From positions 62,001 to 126,000 of the forward strand of contig CAWISR010000003.1 of assembly GCA_963838845.1 (NCBI GenBank): DNA of 64,000 nucleotides, read 5' to 3'. The notes under the pieces are model-generated. The model was not told the origin of the DNA, did no database searches, and worked only from the letters and a program-made list of their open reading frames with translations. Shown in pieces: positions 36,403 to 44,396 of the stretch. Both the position numbers and the translations under genes were made by a program. Source of the stretch: CAVRXQ01 sp963838845 (GTDB lineage: Bacteria > Actinomycetota > Acidimicrobiia > Acidimicrobiales > Bog-793). Every line of letters begins with the position of its first letter. The first letter of the stretch is position 1.

Positions 36403-36582
36403 GTGGTGCTCAAAGAGATCGGCAAGATGGAACAGCGTTATGACGCCGTGCTCGCCGTCGTTCGAGACGGCCTCAGCGTCGTCGAAGCGGCGCTCGCCGC
36501 CGGCGTGAGCCGCCAGAATCGAAGTCAGACGAGTGCCGAAGTTTGCGTCACGATGTATCGAACCCTCGATCTACGTCACTAA
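36403..36582 (+). pseudogene. Transposase N-terminal fragment (IS481/IS3-type helix-turn-helix), truncated
   Basis: The reading frame gives KMEQRYDAVLAVVRDGLSVVEAALAAGVSRQ, the N-terminal helix-turn-helix of integrase-type transposases. The expected QTVYRWLxRY continuation is replaced by unrelated sequence that stops at 36582. ATG 36427 is the likely original start. No DDE catalytic domain follows: the next gene, 10 bp on, is an unrelated reductase. This is the scar of an insertion or recombination event beside the tRNA pair. Confidence 0.65.
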
Positions 36583-36591
36583 GTTCCTTGC

Positions 36592-37890
36592 GTGGCTCGT
36601 GCCTACGCTGGTGCCGATTTCCAACCCGCTCGCCCATCCACGTTCACGTGCGATGTCCTCGTCGTGGGCGGCGGCCCGTCGGGCTCCGCAGCCGCGTACT
36701 GGCTTGCCGGAGGCGGCCTCGACGTGCTGGTCGTCGAGAAGAAGCGCTTTCCGAGGGAAAAAACCTGTGGGGACCTTCTTTCTTCGCGCGCGGTCCGCCA
36801 GCTTTACGACATGGGTTTGTACGACGACCTCCAAGCCCGTCACCGCTTCGACCGCATTCGGGCGCTCGGCTTCGGCCACGAAGTCCTCCTCGCCTGGCCT
36901 GAGCATCCCGACTATCCGCCATACGGCTACGTCATCCCCCGGTCGGAGCTCGACGCGCTCGTGGCGACGCGCGCCGAGAAATCCGGGGCTGCATTCTGGC
37001 AAAACGTCGAGGCGATCGAACCGCTCGGTGCGTTGTCCGGCCACGGCGGACCTGCCCTCGGAGCGCGGGTCCTCGATCACGAACACGGTAGGACGACCGA
37101 AGTGCGGGCGAGCTACGTCATCGTGGCCGACGGCGCGAACTCGCGCTTCGGACGCGCGCTCGGGGCAGAACGCGATCGCTCGCGCCCCTTCGGAATGGCG
37201 CTTCGCAGCTACTACTGCTCGCCCCGCCATGTCGAGGCGACGATCGAGTTCCAGCCCGACCTCCGCGACACTGCAGGCAACGTGATCCCTGGTTACGGAT
37301 GGATCTTTCCGACCGGGGACGGACGGGTCAACGTTGGTATCGGGATCGTCTCGTCGTACCACGGCTGGAAGGGGGTGAATACGTCGAACCTCCTCGCCGA
37401 GTTCGTCGTCCACGCCCCGAAATCGTGGTGCCTCGGACCGAAGACGATGTGTGCCCCGGCGACCGGCGGGCGCCTGCCGATGGGGCTCTCCGTTGGACCG
37501 CGGGTCGGCCCGGACTACCTGCTCGTCGGCGACGCGAGCGGCTCGGTGAACCCGTTCAACGGAGAGGGGATCGCCTACGGCTACGAGACGGGCCGACTCG
37601 CCGCGTCCCACATCGTTGAGGCGTCGGCAACCCACGACCCATCAGTGCTCAAGCACTATGAATCCGAACTCGAAGACCGTTACGGCTTGTACTTCAAGGT
37701 CGCGTCGAGCTTCACGCATCTCGTGGGGCGCCCACAGTTCATGGAGCGCCTTTTCGCGACGTGCATGCACTCGAAGGCGGCGATGGGATGGCTAGTCCGA
37801 ATCATGTCGAACCTCATGCGTCCCGACGAGACCGGCGCCGCGGAACTCGCCTACCGCGCTGCTGCAGCGATCGCGGCCCGCTCCGGCTGA
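36592..37890 (+). CDS. Geranylgeranyl-reductase-family FAD-dependent oxidoreductase (MenJ-like)
   Basis: A 432-residue flavoprotein. The FAD-binding Rossmann motif is VLVVGGGPSGSAAAYWLA (about residues 21-38), then VVEKKRFPREKTCGDLLSSRAV with the CGD signature. YGYVIPRSELDALV follows, then VADGANSRFGRALG, and VGDASGSVNPFNGEGIAYGYETGRLAA contains the second FAD motif. Such enzymes saturate isoprenoid chains of menaquinone or archaeal-type lipids, and MenJ is the actinobacterial menaquinone example. No menaquinone genes adjoin it, so the substrate is open. The start is GTG 36592, directly after the transposase scar. Confidence 0.85.
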   Translation: MARAYAGADFQPARPSTFTCDVLVVGGGPSGSAAAYWLAGGGLDVLVVEKKRFPREKTCGDLLSSRAVRQLYDMGLYDDLQARHRFDRIRALGFGHEVLLAWPEHPDYPPYGYVIPRSELDALVATRAEKSGAAFWQNVEAIEPLGALSGHGGPALGARVLDHEHGRTTEVRASYVIVADGANSRFGRALGAERDRSRPFGMALRSYYCSPRHVEATIEFQPDLRDTAGNVIPGYGWIFPTGDGRVNVGIGIVSSYHGWKGVNTSNLLAEFVVHAPKSWCLGPKTMCAPATGGRLPMGLSVGPRVGPDYLLVGDASGSVNPFNGEGIAYGYETGRLAASHIVEASATHDPSVLKHYESELEDRYGLYFKVASSFTHLVGRPQFMERLFATCMHSKAAMGWLVRIMSNLMRPDETGAAELAYRAAAAIAARSG

Positions 37891-38264
37891 CCCTCTCGGC
37901 GATGCTGTGGCGAACTTGAAGTAGCGCGAGCTGCTACCTAGGCAGCCTCAGGCTTTTGAGCACCACCGGGAGCGCAAGCCCTTTAAGCGAACACTTGACC
38001 TCCGGGCAACCACGGGTTCAGCAGCCTGACGAGAAAGAACGGCATCGAGGCTCCTCGGTGGAACGAGCGCGCCGGCATCGATCCCGGCACACCGTCGGAT
38101 GCCCTGTGGCGTCGCCAAGATACCGATCTTGCTGCGTCGCGCTTGGAGCGAAGTACGCCGCGGTGCGGCTGGGTTTATCGGTATCTCCTGACGCGGCGGC
38201 ACGACGGAAAATGGCTTAGCTTTCGGTGGCCAGCAATATGCCGGCTCTCGATTGGAGACCGAAC
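37891..38264. other. Intergenic stretch with no recognisable gene
   Basis: About 375 bp. Short frames are open on both strands but none shows a ribosome site, domain or clear codon bias. It may contain degraded accessory DNA. Confidence 0.4.
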
Positions 38265-38639
38265 ATGGCAACAAAGAGCAAGTCACAGTTGCTGATCACG
38301 TTCGTGGCGAGTCCGGACCAGGTCGATGAGATCGATGCCCTGGTAGCGAGTCATGGAGAATGGATGGCCAAGACCCACCCCCGGGAAGGGTCGAAGGCAT
38401 TGCTCAGTTACAACCTTTCGAAGGGACCAGAGTTGTCCAATCCACTCGATCCTGGTTCCGAGACGACCGGAAACACCCGCTACGTGCTGAGCGAGATCTA
38501 CGAGTCCCCGGCGGGAATCGACAATCACTGGCAAGAGGCACAGCAATCGTGGGGCAACTTTGCCGCAATGGTGGAAGTCATCAGTAGCTGTCATCCACAG
38601 ACGCTGCATTACGGCGAGATCGCCGAGTCCCTCTGGTAG
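38265..38639 (+). CDS. Uncharacterised small protein, possibly an ABM-like alpha/beta-barrel
   Basis: A 124-residue protein from ATG 38265, preceded by GGAG at eight bases. It begins KSQLLITFVASPDQVDEIDALVASHGEWM and ends VEVISSCHPQTLHYGEIAESLW. The beta-alpha alternation, length and a late Trp-rich helix (NHWQEAQQSWGNFAAMVEV) resemble antibiotic-biosynthesis-monooxygenase-like dimeric barrels, but I recognise no specific family. Cytosolic and standing alone, with A+T-richer flanks than core genes. Confidence 0.6.
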   Translation: MATKSKSQLLITFVASPDQVDEIDALVASHGEWMAKTHPREGSKALLSYNLSKGPELSNPLDPGSETTGNTRYVLSEIYESPAGIDNHWQEAQQSWGNFAAMVEVISSCHPQTLHYGEIAESLW

Positions 38640-39064
38640 CCAGCGTTATCCGGCGTCGCGTTGCCGGGTAGGTCCCGCGGAGATCACGAACGGTCATCCT
38701 GACTCTCATTTCTGGTGGCGACAAAACCTCAACGCGTCCTCTCCCGCAGACGGATTCTGTACCCAACTCTCAAACCGCTAGCGACGCAGACCTCTGTCTG
38801 TCCGTTCACACAAGAGTCAGGCATTCCGCGGACGCAGCGGATCCCTTGCACGACCCGACTCGGTTGTGATCGAGCCGGCGTTGCGGGTCACTCTCGCGGA
38901 GGCGGAGGAAAGCTGGCCCCTTACCGGTGTTCGGGCACATTCTCAGCGCGCTCGAGATCTCGTTCAGGAAGATCTTCGAATCCAAAGGGACTTCCAGCAC
39001 TGACTGGGCCGCTGGCAGCGGAGCAGGATTTCACCGAGGCAGTAGTGGGAGGGAGGGCACGCCG
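38640..39064. other. Intergenic stretch with no recognisable gene
   Basis: About 425 bp, poorer in G+C than core genes. No frame combines a ribosome site with coding character, and I see no strong hairpin. Confidence 0.4.
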
Positions 39065-39223
39065 ATGCTCGTGGTGTTTATTGTGCCTGCTTTCATTCTC
39101 CTTGGTGTCGCCCTGCTCGTGGGAATTCCGCTGCTGGCGGTCGCTTTGATCGCTGTTATTCCTCTCACAATGGTCCACTTCATCCGACATCACCACGCCA
39201 ACCGAGTCCTTCGTTTGCACTGA
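39065..39223 (+). CDS. Short hydrophobic peptide, probable single- or double-span membrane protein
   Basis: A 52-residue frame starting at ATG 39065, with a strong AGGGAGGG ribosome site eight bases upstream. LVVFIVPAFILLGVALLVGIPLLAVALIAVIPLTMV is almost wholly hydrophobic and the tail FIRHHHANRVLRLH is basic. The good ribosome site makes it plausible despite its size. Function unknown. Confidence 0.5.
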   Translation: MLVVFIVPAFILLGVALLVGIPLLAVALIAVIPLTMVHFIRHHHANRVLRLH

Positions 39224-39467
39224 GCGTCGGCACCGTTGGTCACAGCGAGCGAGCCGCTCGAAGAGATCGGCAGCTGAGCTTTGACGAATTGCCCAGGATG
39301 ACGAATTCAACGGAAGTCATGACAGATCCCTTCGTGGAACCAATTTGTCGTCCTGTTGACGCCACCAGCCCGGCAGGTGCGACACGACACCTCGTCCGCG
39401 CTCGCGACCCGGCAGTCGCTCAGTCGCGGGAGCGCGTCGGTGTGGCACGGCGCGCTCGGCGCCGGCG

Positions 39468-39896
39468 TCACTCCGCGAGCTGCCGAGCGAGCAGCTCGTC
39501 GATCCGCGCGAAGCCGCCTTCCGCGCCCTTCTCCACTCCGTAGCCCATCGTCGTGTCGCGGTCCTCGGTCGAGTCGAAGTGCATCGTCTGCACGAGCTTC
39601 GTCCGCTCGCCGAGATCCTCGAATTCGAGTGTTTGCACGTGGTTCTGAAACGTCTGGACGATCCGCTCCGGCGGGACGACCTCGTGGAACTCGCCCTGCA
39701 CCAACCCATAGTCGGTGCGGAAGCGCCAGCGGCCGCCCGGTCGGACGTCCATCTCTTCGACGATCGTGTTGTTCCCCCACCACTCCGGGATGAGCTCGGG
39801 CTTAGTCCAGACGGCGAACACGCGTTGGCGGGGCGCGTCGAAGACGCGCTCGATGCGGATCTCGGTGTCGGTCGGGGTCGTGATCTCCATGGTCAT
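39468..39896 (-). CDS. SRPBCC / AHSA1-type activator domain protein
   Basis: A 142-residue START-like protein. TDTEIRIERVFDAPRQRVFAVWTKPELIPEWWG is the typical AHSA1 opening, followed by GGRWRF and a C-terminal helix (EKGAEGGFARIDELLARQL). Stand-alone bacterial members bind hydrophobic ligands and are commonly paired with ArsR regulators. The start overlaps the ArsR gene stop by 4 bp, so the two form an operon. I use ATG 39896 (MTMEITTPTD) because upstream residues belong to the overlapping ArsR gene. Confidence 0.85.
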   Translation of the reverse strand: MTMEITTPTDTEIRIERVFDAPRQRVFAVWTKPELIPEWWGNNTIVEEMDVRPGGRWRFRTDYGLVQGEFHEVVPPERIVQTFQNHVQTLEFEDLGERTKLVQTMHFDSTEDRDTTMGYGVEKGAEGGFARIDELLARQLAE

Positions 39897-40204
39897 CTGT
39901 CTCCCTTCATGCGCTCGAGGAGCTCCTCGAAGCGGTCGAGTCGTTGCAGCCAGGCTTCGATGTCGGCGAGCGGGTGCGTCACCAGGCTGCACCTGCGGGT
40001 CCTGCCGACTTTCTCGGTCCGCACGAGCTCGGCGTCCTCGAGCACCCGCACGTGCTTCCTCATGCCCGTGAGGGTGATCCCGAAGGGATCGGCAAGCTCG
40101 CTGATCGTCGCGCTACCCCCGCGAAGCCGCTCGACCAACGCTCGCCGCGTCGGGTCTGCGAGGGCCGCGAAGGTGCGGTCGATCGGCAGAGAACACTGAA
40201 CCAT
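39893..40204 (-). CDS. ArsR-family winged-helix transcriptional regulator
   Basis: A 103-residue regulator with the ArsR core: FAALADPTRRALVERLRGGSATISELADPFGITLTGMRKHVRVLEDAELV. It lacks the metal-binding ELCVC motif, so it belongs to the non-metal ArsR type that controls AHSA1 genes. ATG 40204 (MVQCSLPIDRTF) fits the family start. A perfect inverted repeat spans this start codon, pointing to autoregulation. Confidence 0.88.
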   Translation of the reverse strand: MVQCSLPIDRTFAALADPTRRALVERLRGGSATISELADPFGITLTGMRKHVRVLEDAELVRTEKVGRTRRCSLVTHPLADIEAWLQRLDRFEELLERMKGDR

Positions 40205-40214
40205 TGAGTTCAGT
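40195..40214 (-). promoter_or_regulatory. Candidate operator over the arsR-type gene start
   Basis: A perfect inverted repeat, ACTGAAC-N6-GTTCAGT, spans 40195-40214, with the ATG (complement of 40202-40204) in its spacer. Binding here would block transcription or translation of the ArsR/AHSA1 operon. Confidence 0.5.
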
Positions 40215-40527
40215 ATTTCACACCTCTCGCGAAGGTGCAATACGGGGCTCGCGACAAGCGCGGGCGCAAACCCGAGGCGCGATTTTCGAGAGGATGACGC
40301 ATGGCGGCCACGCGACCAGCGCCCGATCGTCAGGGTGTGCGCGTCTCACGGAAGAGACGCATGCCAGTGCTCATCAACGACGCCGTCAACCCAATGCCCT
40401 AGGGCATTGGGCAGGAGGAGGCGCACGAGGCGCTCGGTGATAATCCCAAATGCGAACGAAGATTGATGCGAGTCTCGGCATCCGAAGCCGGTTCTGTAGG
40501 CGTCTCGACCTCAGAAACCTCGAAGCC
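40205..40527. other. Intergenic region with a long palindrome
   Basis: About 320 bp with no gene, holding the upstream half of the ArsR operator and the 22-bp palindrome at 40390-40411. Confidence 0.45.
40390..40411. repeat. Perfect 22-bp palindrome
   Basis: The half-site CCCAATGCCCT is followed directly by its complement AGGGCATTGGG with no spacer. A zero-loop palindrome is a poor terminator and more like a dimeric-regulator site or recombination site. It lies between the ArsR operon promoter and the NUDIX gene end. Confidence 0.6.
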
Positions 40528-41004
40528 TCACTGCTCCGCTAGTTGATGTAGCAAGCGGTCGAGAAATGGCACCTGGCCGGCCAACAGTTTCGATCGCGCC
40601 TGTTCCACCATGAACCACGCGGCTCGGTCGACTTCAGGAAACGATTGCATCTGTCCGGACTTCGGTGGCCATTCCAAATCGAACGAGTTGCTCGCGATTT
40701 CGCTCACATCGATGTCGCTCTCGAGCGCCCAGGCAACGATGCGTTTGCCGCTCGGTTGTTTGAGTTCGCCCAACTCCAGCAGTTTTCCCTGCGGGAATGG
40801 CTTTCCAAGCTCCTCAGTGAACTCGCGCTTCGCCACAAGAAGCGGATCCGGTTCCTGCTCGGGCTCATACTCTCCCTTGGCTATCGACCAAGCGCCGTCA
40901 TCCTTGTTCGCCCAGAACGGACCGCCGGGATGCACGATAAGGACGTCGAGCCGATTCGAGATGCAGAAGCGATATGGGAGTATTCCGGTGCTGTGCCTAG
41001 ACAT
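40528..41004 (-). CDS. NUDIX hydrolase
   Basis: A 158-residue NUDIX protein of the YmfB/NTP-PPase-like type. The Nudix box is GEYEPEQEPDPLLVAKREFTEELG (REFTEELG helix), and HSTGILPYRFCISNRLDVLIVHPGGPFWA is the usual N-terminal strand. SFDLEWPPKSGQMQSFPEVDRAAWF follows. It hydrolyses a nucleoside-diphosphate-linked substrate that sequence does not specify. Stand-alone, in an accessory setting. Confidence 0.88.
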   Translation of the reverse strand: MSRHSTGILPYRFCISNRLDVLIVHPGGPFWANKDDGAWSIAKGEYEPEQEPDPLLVAKREFTEELGKPFPQGKLLELGELKQPSGKRIVAWALESDIDVSEIASNSFDLEWPPKSGQMQSFPEVDRAAWFMVEQARSKLLAGQVPFLDRLLHQLAEQ

Positions 41005-41736
41005 GGCGCTTGGTCCACAAACCGATCCCGACTCCTACGAAAAGACGCGCAACCAGAACGGCGCGCGTCTCTCGTTCTGCTTGCCCTTGTCTCCTGTCTG
41101 GCTGCCCGCAGTTCGTCCCCGCGTTCTAGCACTGCTCGCGCGAGGCGCCCGCGCTCGCGAGATGAGCTTCCGAGCGGACGCCCGGACCAGCAACCAGGAG
41201 GGGCCTCGACACACTCGACACGTTCTGGCTGAAAACTGACCACTCCGCAGCCATTTTTTTACGCTGGATTCATCGAATGTTCAGGCTGACTATTCGCTAA
41301 ATTAGACCAGAACAATCCACAGCTAATGTAAAATCAGCGCCCTTTCACTTCCAAAGTGATCCGATATCTGGCCTCACAGGATCCCGTTGAACGATTGGCG
41401 AGAAGTCGCTCGCACTGAGAAGTTCTCGCGTCATCGCGACCTGCGAATAGGGCTGGTGACATGCATGTGGCGACCGATCAGCCCCAGTTTTCGCCGGACG
41501 ATCCACACGGATAGTGGTGAATTTCAGACGTAAACACACTCTGAGTGATGAGCGGCGCACGGAGTGCGGATTGCTACTTCCAAATATGAGGCATTTGACC
41601 TATATCCGCCTGTTCGATCTACCGATACACTGCCGCCGCCTTTTGTGCAACGCGACCAGAGAGGACGGCGTGTGAACCGGTTCGGATTCGTCGGTTCAAA
41701 GGCTCGGGCTGTCGTGAAACGGGAGAATCGCCGAGC
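41005..41736. other. Long A+T-rich intergenic region upstream of the two-component system
   Basis: About 730 bp with no recognisable gene. Roughly 41240-41400 is markedly A+T-rich compared with the surroundings. The sequence near 41230 (GGCTGAAAACTGACCAC) looks like an insertion-sequence remnant. A TTGACC at 41595-41600 may be a -35 for the response-regulator gene, but I find no well-spaced -10. Confidence 0.45.
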
Positions 41737-42567
41737 ATGATCGAGGAGGTCACCGCGGAACAGACGGCCGACGCGACTGCACATTCGCGGGTACTCATCG
41801 TCGAAGACCACCAAATGCTCGCCGAGGCATTGGCCCTTGGACTGAGTAACCGTGGATTCGAATGCCGCGTCGCCGACTTCCGTGCCATCCAGGCGAGCAT
41901 CGACGAGGCTGCACAGTGGAGTCCCGCTCTCGTCTTGCTCGATCTCGATCTCGGTGACGAAGACGGGCTTTCTCTCCTCCGAAACCTTCGCGCGACCGGC
42001 GCGCGGGTCCTCGTCGTCACCGGCTGCCGTGACGAGTCCCGCCTCGCGGCAGCGATCGCGCTTGGCGCCGTGGGCTGGGTGAGAAAGACCGAGGCGTTCG
42101 AAGTCTTGATCTCCACCGCGGAACGAGCAGCGCGGAACCAACCGCTCATCGGCCTCGTGCGATTCGAGGAGCTGACGAGCCTCGGTCATGAACGGCTCAA
42201 GGCAGAGGCTCTTTTGAGGACTCGAGCTGCATCGCTCACACCGCGCGAGCGCGAAGTGCTCTCGGCGCTGTCGGAGGGCACGACGGCCCAAGGCGTGGCA
42301 GAGCAATTCACGATCTCTCTCGGTACCGCTCGTGCACACATCCGCTCGATTCTCATGAAGCTCGGCGTGTCGACACAGATTGCGGCCGTGGCGATCGTCA
42401 GACAGCTCGTGGCGACTCGCCACGGGTTCGCCCCCGACGAGGTTCTGTCTGCCCTCGGTGACGGGAACTCTGGCGACATCCGTTCTCCCACTCATCCATC
42501 GGGCACGAACAGCGCGCGAGCGCCTCGGGCGTACGACCGCGCCATGCCCATCGCCTCCCCGTCGTAA
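41737..42567 (+). CDS. LuxR/NarL-type two-component response regulator
   Basis: A 276-residue protein. The receiver domain opens VLIVEDHQMLAEAL (acidic pair E23/D24), has phosphoacceptor D69 in LLDLDLGDEDG and a conserved Lys in GWVRKTE. The LuxR helix-turn-helix is LTPREREVLSALSEGTTAQGVAEQFTISLGTARAHIRSILMKLGV. The C-terminal 40 residues are unstructured and Ser/Pro-rich. The cognate kinase gene follows 24 bp downstream. The neighbouring signal-peptidase cassette, convergent with this pair, is a possible target, but nothing in the sequence proves it. Confidence 0.92.
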   Translation: MIEEVTAEQTADATAHSRVLIVEDHQMLAEALALGLSNRGFECRVADFRAIQASIDEAAQWSPALVLLDLDLGDEDGLSLLRNLRATGARVLVVTGCRDESRLAAAIALGAVGWVRKTEAFEVLISTAERAARNQPLIGLVRFEELTSLGHERLKAEALLRTRAASLTPREREVLSALSEGTTAQGVAEQFTISLGTARAHIRSILMKLGVSTQIAAVAIVRQLVATRHGFAPDEVLSALGDGNSGDIRSPTHPSGTNSARAPRAYDRAMPIASPS

Positions 42568-42591
42568 GCGAACGTCTGCGAGGCCAAGCCC

Positions 42592-44214
42592 GTGTCCGCA
42601 AACGTCCTACGTGTAGGTCAGAACCGCACACGACGGTCGACGGTTACCTACAGCGGGCCGGACCGACGCGGCGTCATCCGCAAGCTCGACCGGCCGGTCA
42701 GCGCCGAAACTGCCGCGACAGTCATGGTTGGCGTCATAACAGTGCCGATCTGCGTCGCCACGGTTGCCCGCGCCTTGGGCGCCGGATTAGGCCCGTGGTC
42801 AACTGGCGTCGCCGACGCCGCATTCGTTGGCTTCTCCATAGCCGCCGCGTTGCTCATGTTCCGGTGGCGACTCATAGGTGATGCCGCCTGTGTCCGGCTC
42901 GCGGCGACCGCAGCAATCATCGGTCTCTATTTCCTGGTAGCCGCCACGCGGCCGGACACGATGGATTCTGGAGTCGCGGCGGCGCTGCGCATTGTCTCGG
43001 TGACGGTGATCGCGCCGCTGACGATGGATGTCTTGTTCGGGCCAGAGGTGAGAGGCGACCTCCGTCCGGTGCGCTTCATCGTCGGAATGATGGCGGTCGC
43101 CCTCGTTGGCGCACTTTTTCTGGGGCTATCGCCTGCCCGAGTGGTCTTGCAGGCGAATCCGGGGGGAATCCGAATCGTCGATCTTCTCGCCGCGCTCGTG
43201 GCGAGCGTGCTCGCCGGAATGTCCGTCATCGAGGGAGTCCGACGTCGCCGCCTTCTGCTCGTGGGCCTCGCGGCGATGCTCTTGTCGGTGGGTGGGTCGT
43301 GCACCGCGTTCGCGGTGAACGACCTAGGTCATTGGCCGAGCCTGTCGGCCCTGTTCCTTTTCGTTGGGGCCGTCGTGTTCGTCGCCGTCGTGGGAAGCGA
43401 ACTCCAGCCGGCGATCGACGCAGTGCTGATCCATGACGTACGCGGCAGGCGGCGATGGGAGGCCGCCGAGTCCCAGCTGACCGAAGCTCACAGCCGCATC
43501 CAGGTGCAACGCCACGACGTGAGCAGCATGCTGAGCGCGATCGACGGGACCTTGCTCGTGCTCACGACACAGCGAGATCAACTTCCTGCCGAGGACACCG
43601 ACCGATTGCTCGTGGCGATCCGTGATGAAGTCCACGTTCTGCAAGCCAATCTCGGGGGAAGACCAAACGACGGTCGCGGATACGACCTCTCCGAACTGGT
43701 CGAAACGATTGTCTCGGTTCGCGACTCGGGTCAGACGCGACTCCGCTACGAACTCGAGCAAGAAATAGAAATGCGAGGGCGCCGCGACCGCGTTGCCGTT
43801 GCCGTGGACAACCTCCTTGCAAATGCGGCTATCCATGCGCCACAAGCACAAGTCACGGTGACAACTCGGTGTATCGCCCATCCTGGCGGGCACATCGCCG
43901 AGATCACGGTGTCCGACGACGGGCCCGGTCTTTCGGAGGCAGGGCTGCAGCGCGCGTTCGAGCGTGGATGGCGGGGCACATCAGCAGCAAGTCGACCCGG
44001 AAGTGGCATCGGTCTTGGACAGTGCCGAGATCTCATCGAAGCAGAAGGGGGCCACGTGGAGCTGAGTCCATCGAATCCCTTTGCGCCTCACGGCCACCGA
44101 GGTCTGACGGTCAGGATCACCCTCCCGACGACCTCGGCGGAAGGGATGGCGTTGCATCCGTGTTTGCCTCAACCAGCGCGACTTCGGGTTCTCGACGGGG
44201 GCGCCGGGATGTGA
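42592..44214 (+). CDS. Membrane sensor histidine kinase
   Basis: A 540-residue kinase. The N-terminus has the actinobacterial YSGPDRRG motif, then about eight membrane segments (residues roughly 40-275) forming a membrane sensor with no large extracellular domain. The dimerisation helix has the phosphoacceptor His near residue 308 (IQVQRHDVSSML). The ATPase domain has the N box DNLLANAAIHAP, G1 VSDDGPGLS and G2 GSGIGLGQC. It should phosphorylate the response regulator encoded immediately upstream. The stimulus is unknown. Confidence 0.9.
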   Translation: MSANVLRVGQNRTRRSTVTYSGPDRRGVIRKLDRPVSAETAATVMVGVITVPICVATVARALGAGLGPWSTGVADAAFVGFSIAAALLMFRWRLIGDAACVRLAATAAIIGLYFLVAATRPDTMDSGVAAALRIVSVTVIAPLTMDVLFGPEVRGDLRPVRFIVGMMAVALVGALFLGLSPARVVLQANPGGIRIVDLLAALVASVLAGMSVIEGVRRRRLLLVGLAAMLLSVGGSCTAFAVNDLGHWPSLSALFLFVGAVVFVAVVGSELQPAIDAVLIHDVRGRRRWEAAESQLTEAHSRIQVQRHDVSSMLSAIDGTLLVLTTQRDQLPAEDTDRLLVAIRDEVHVLQANLGGRPNDGRGYDLSELVETIVSVRDSGQTRLRYELEQEIEMRGRRDRVAVAVDNLLANAAIHAPQAQVTVTTRCIAHPGGHIAEITVSDDGPGLSEAGLQRAFERGWRGTSAASRPGSGIGLGQCRDLIEAEGGHVELSPSNPFAPHGHRGLTVRITLPTTSAEGMALHPCLPQPARLRVLDGGAGM

Positions 44215-44396
44215 CGGTCGCGTTTTCTCGGCCACAGTCGCACCGAATGACCGCCCACGAGAACGTCAACAACGCTTGTGGCACACCGACATCGCCACGC
44301 ACTTTCACGGATCGCCCAATTCTGGATGACGGTCGCTGACGTCCGGCCACCCGTGCGAGGCCGTTGTGTGTTCGAGATGAGGCGAACGAGACTGGC

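Noticed and set aside
41220..41250. IS21-type terminal inverted repeat
   Set aside because: GGCTGAAAACTGACCAC is reminiscent of some insertion-sequence ends, but no second end or transposase is present, so I did not call a mobile element.
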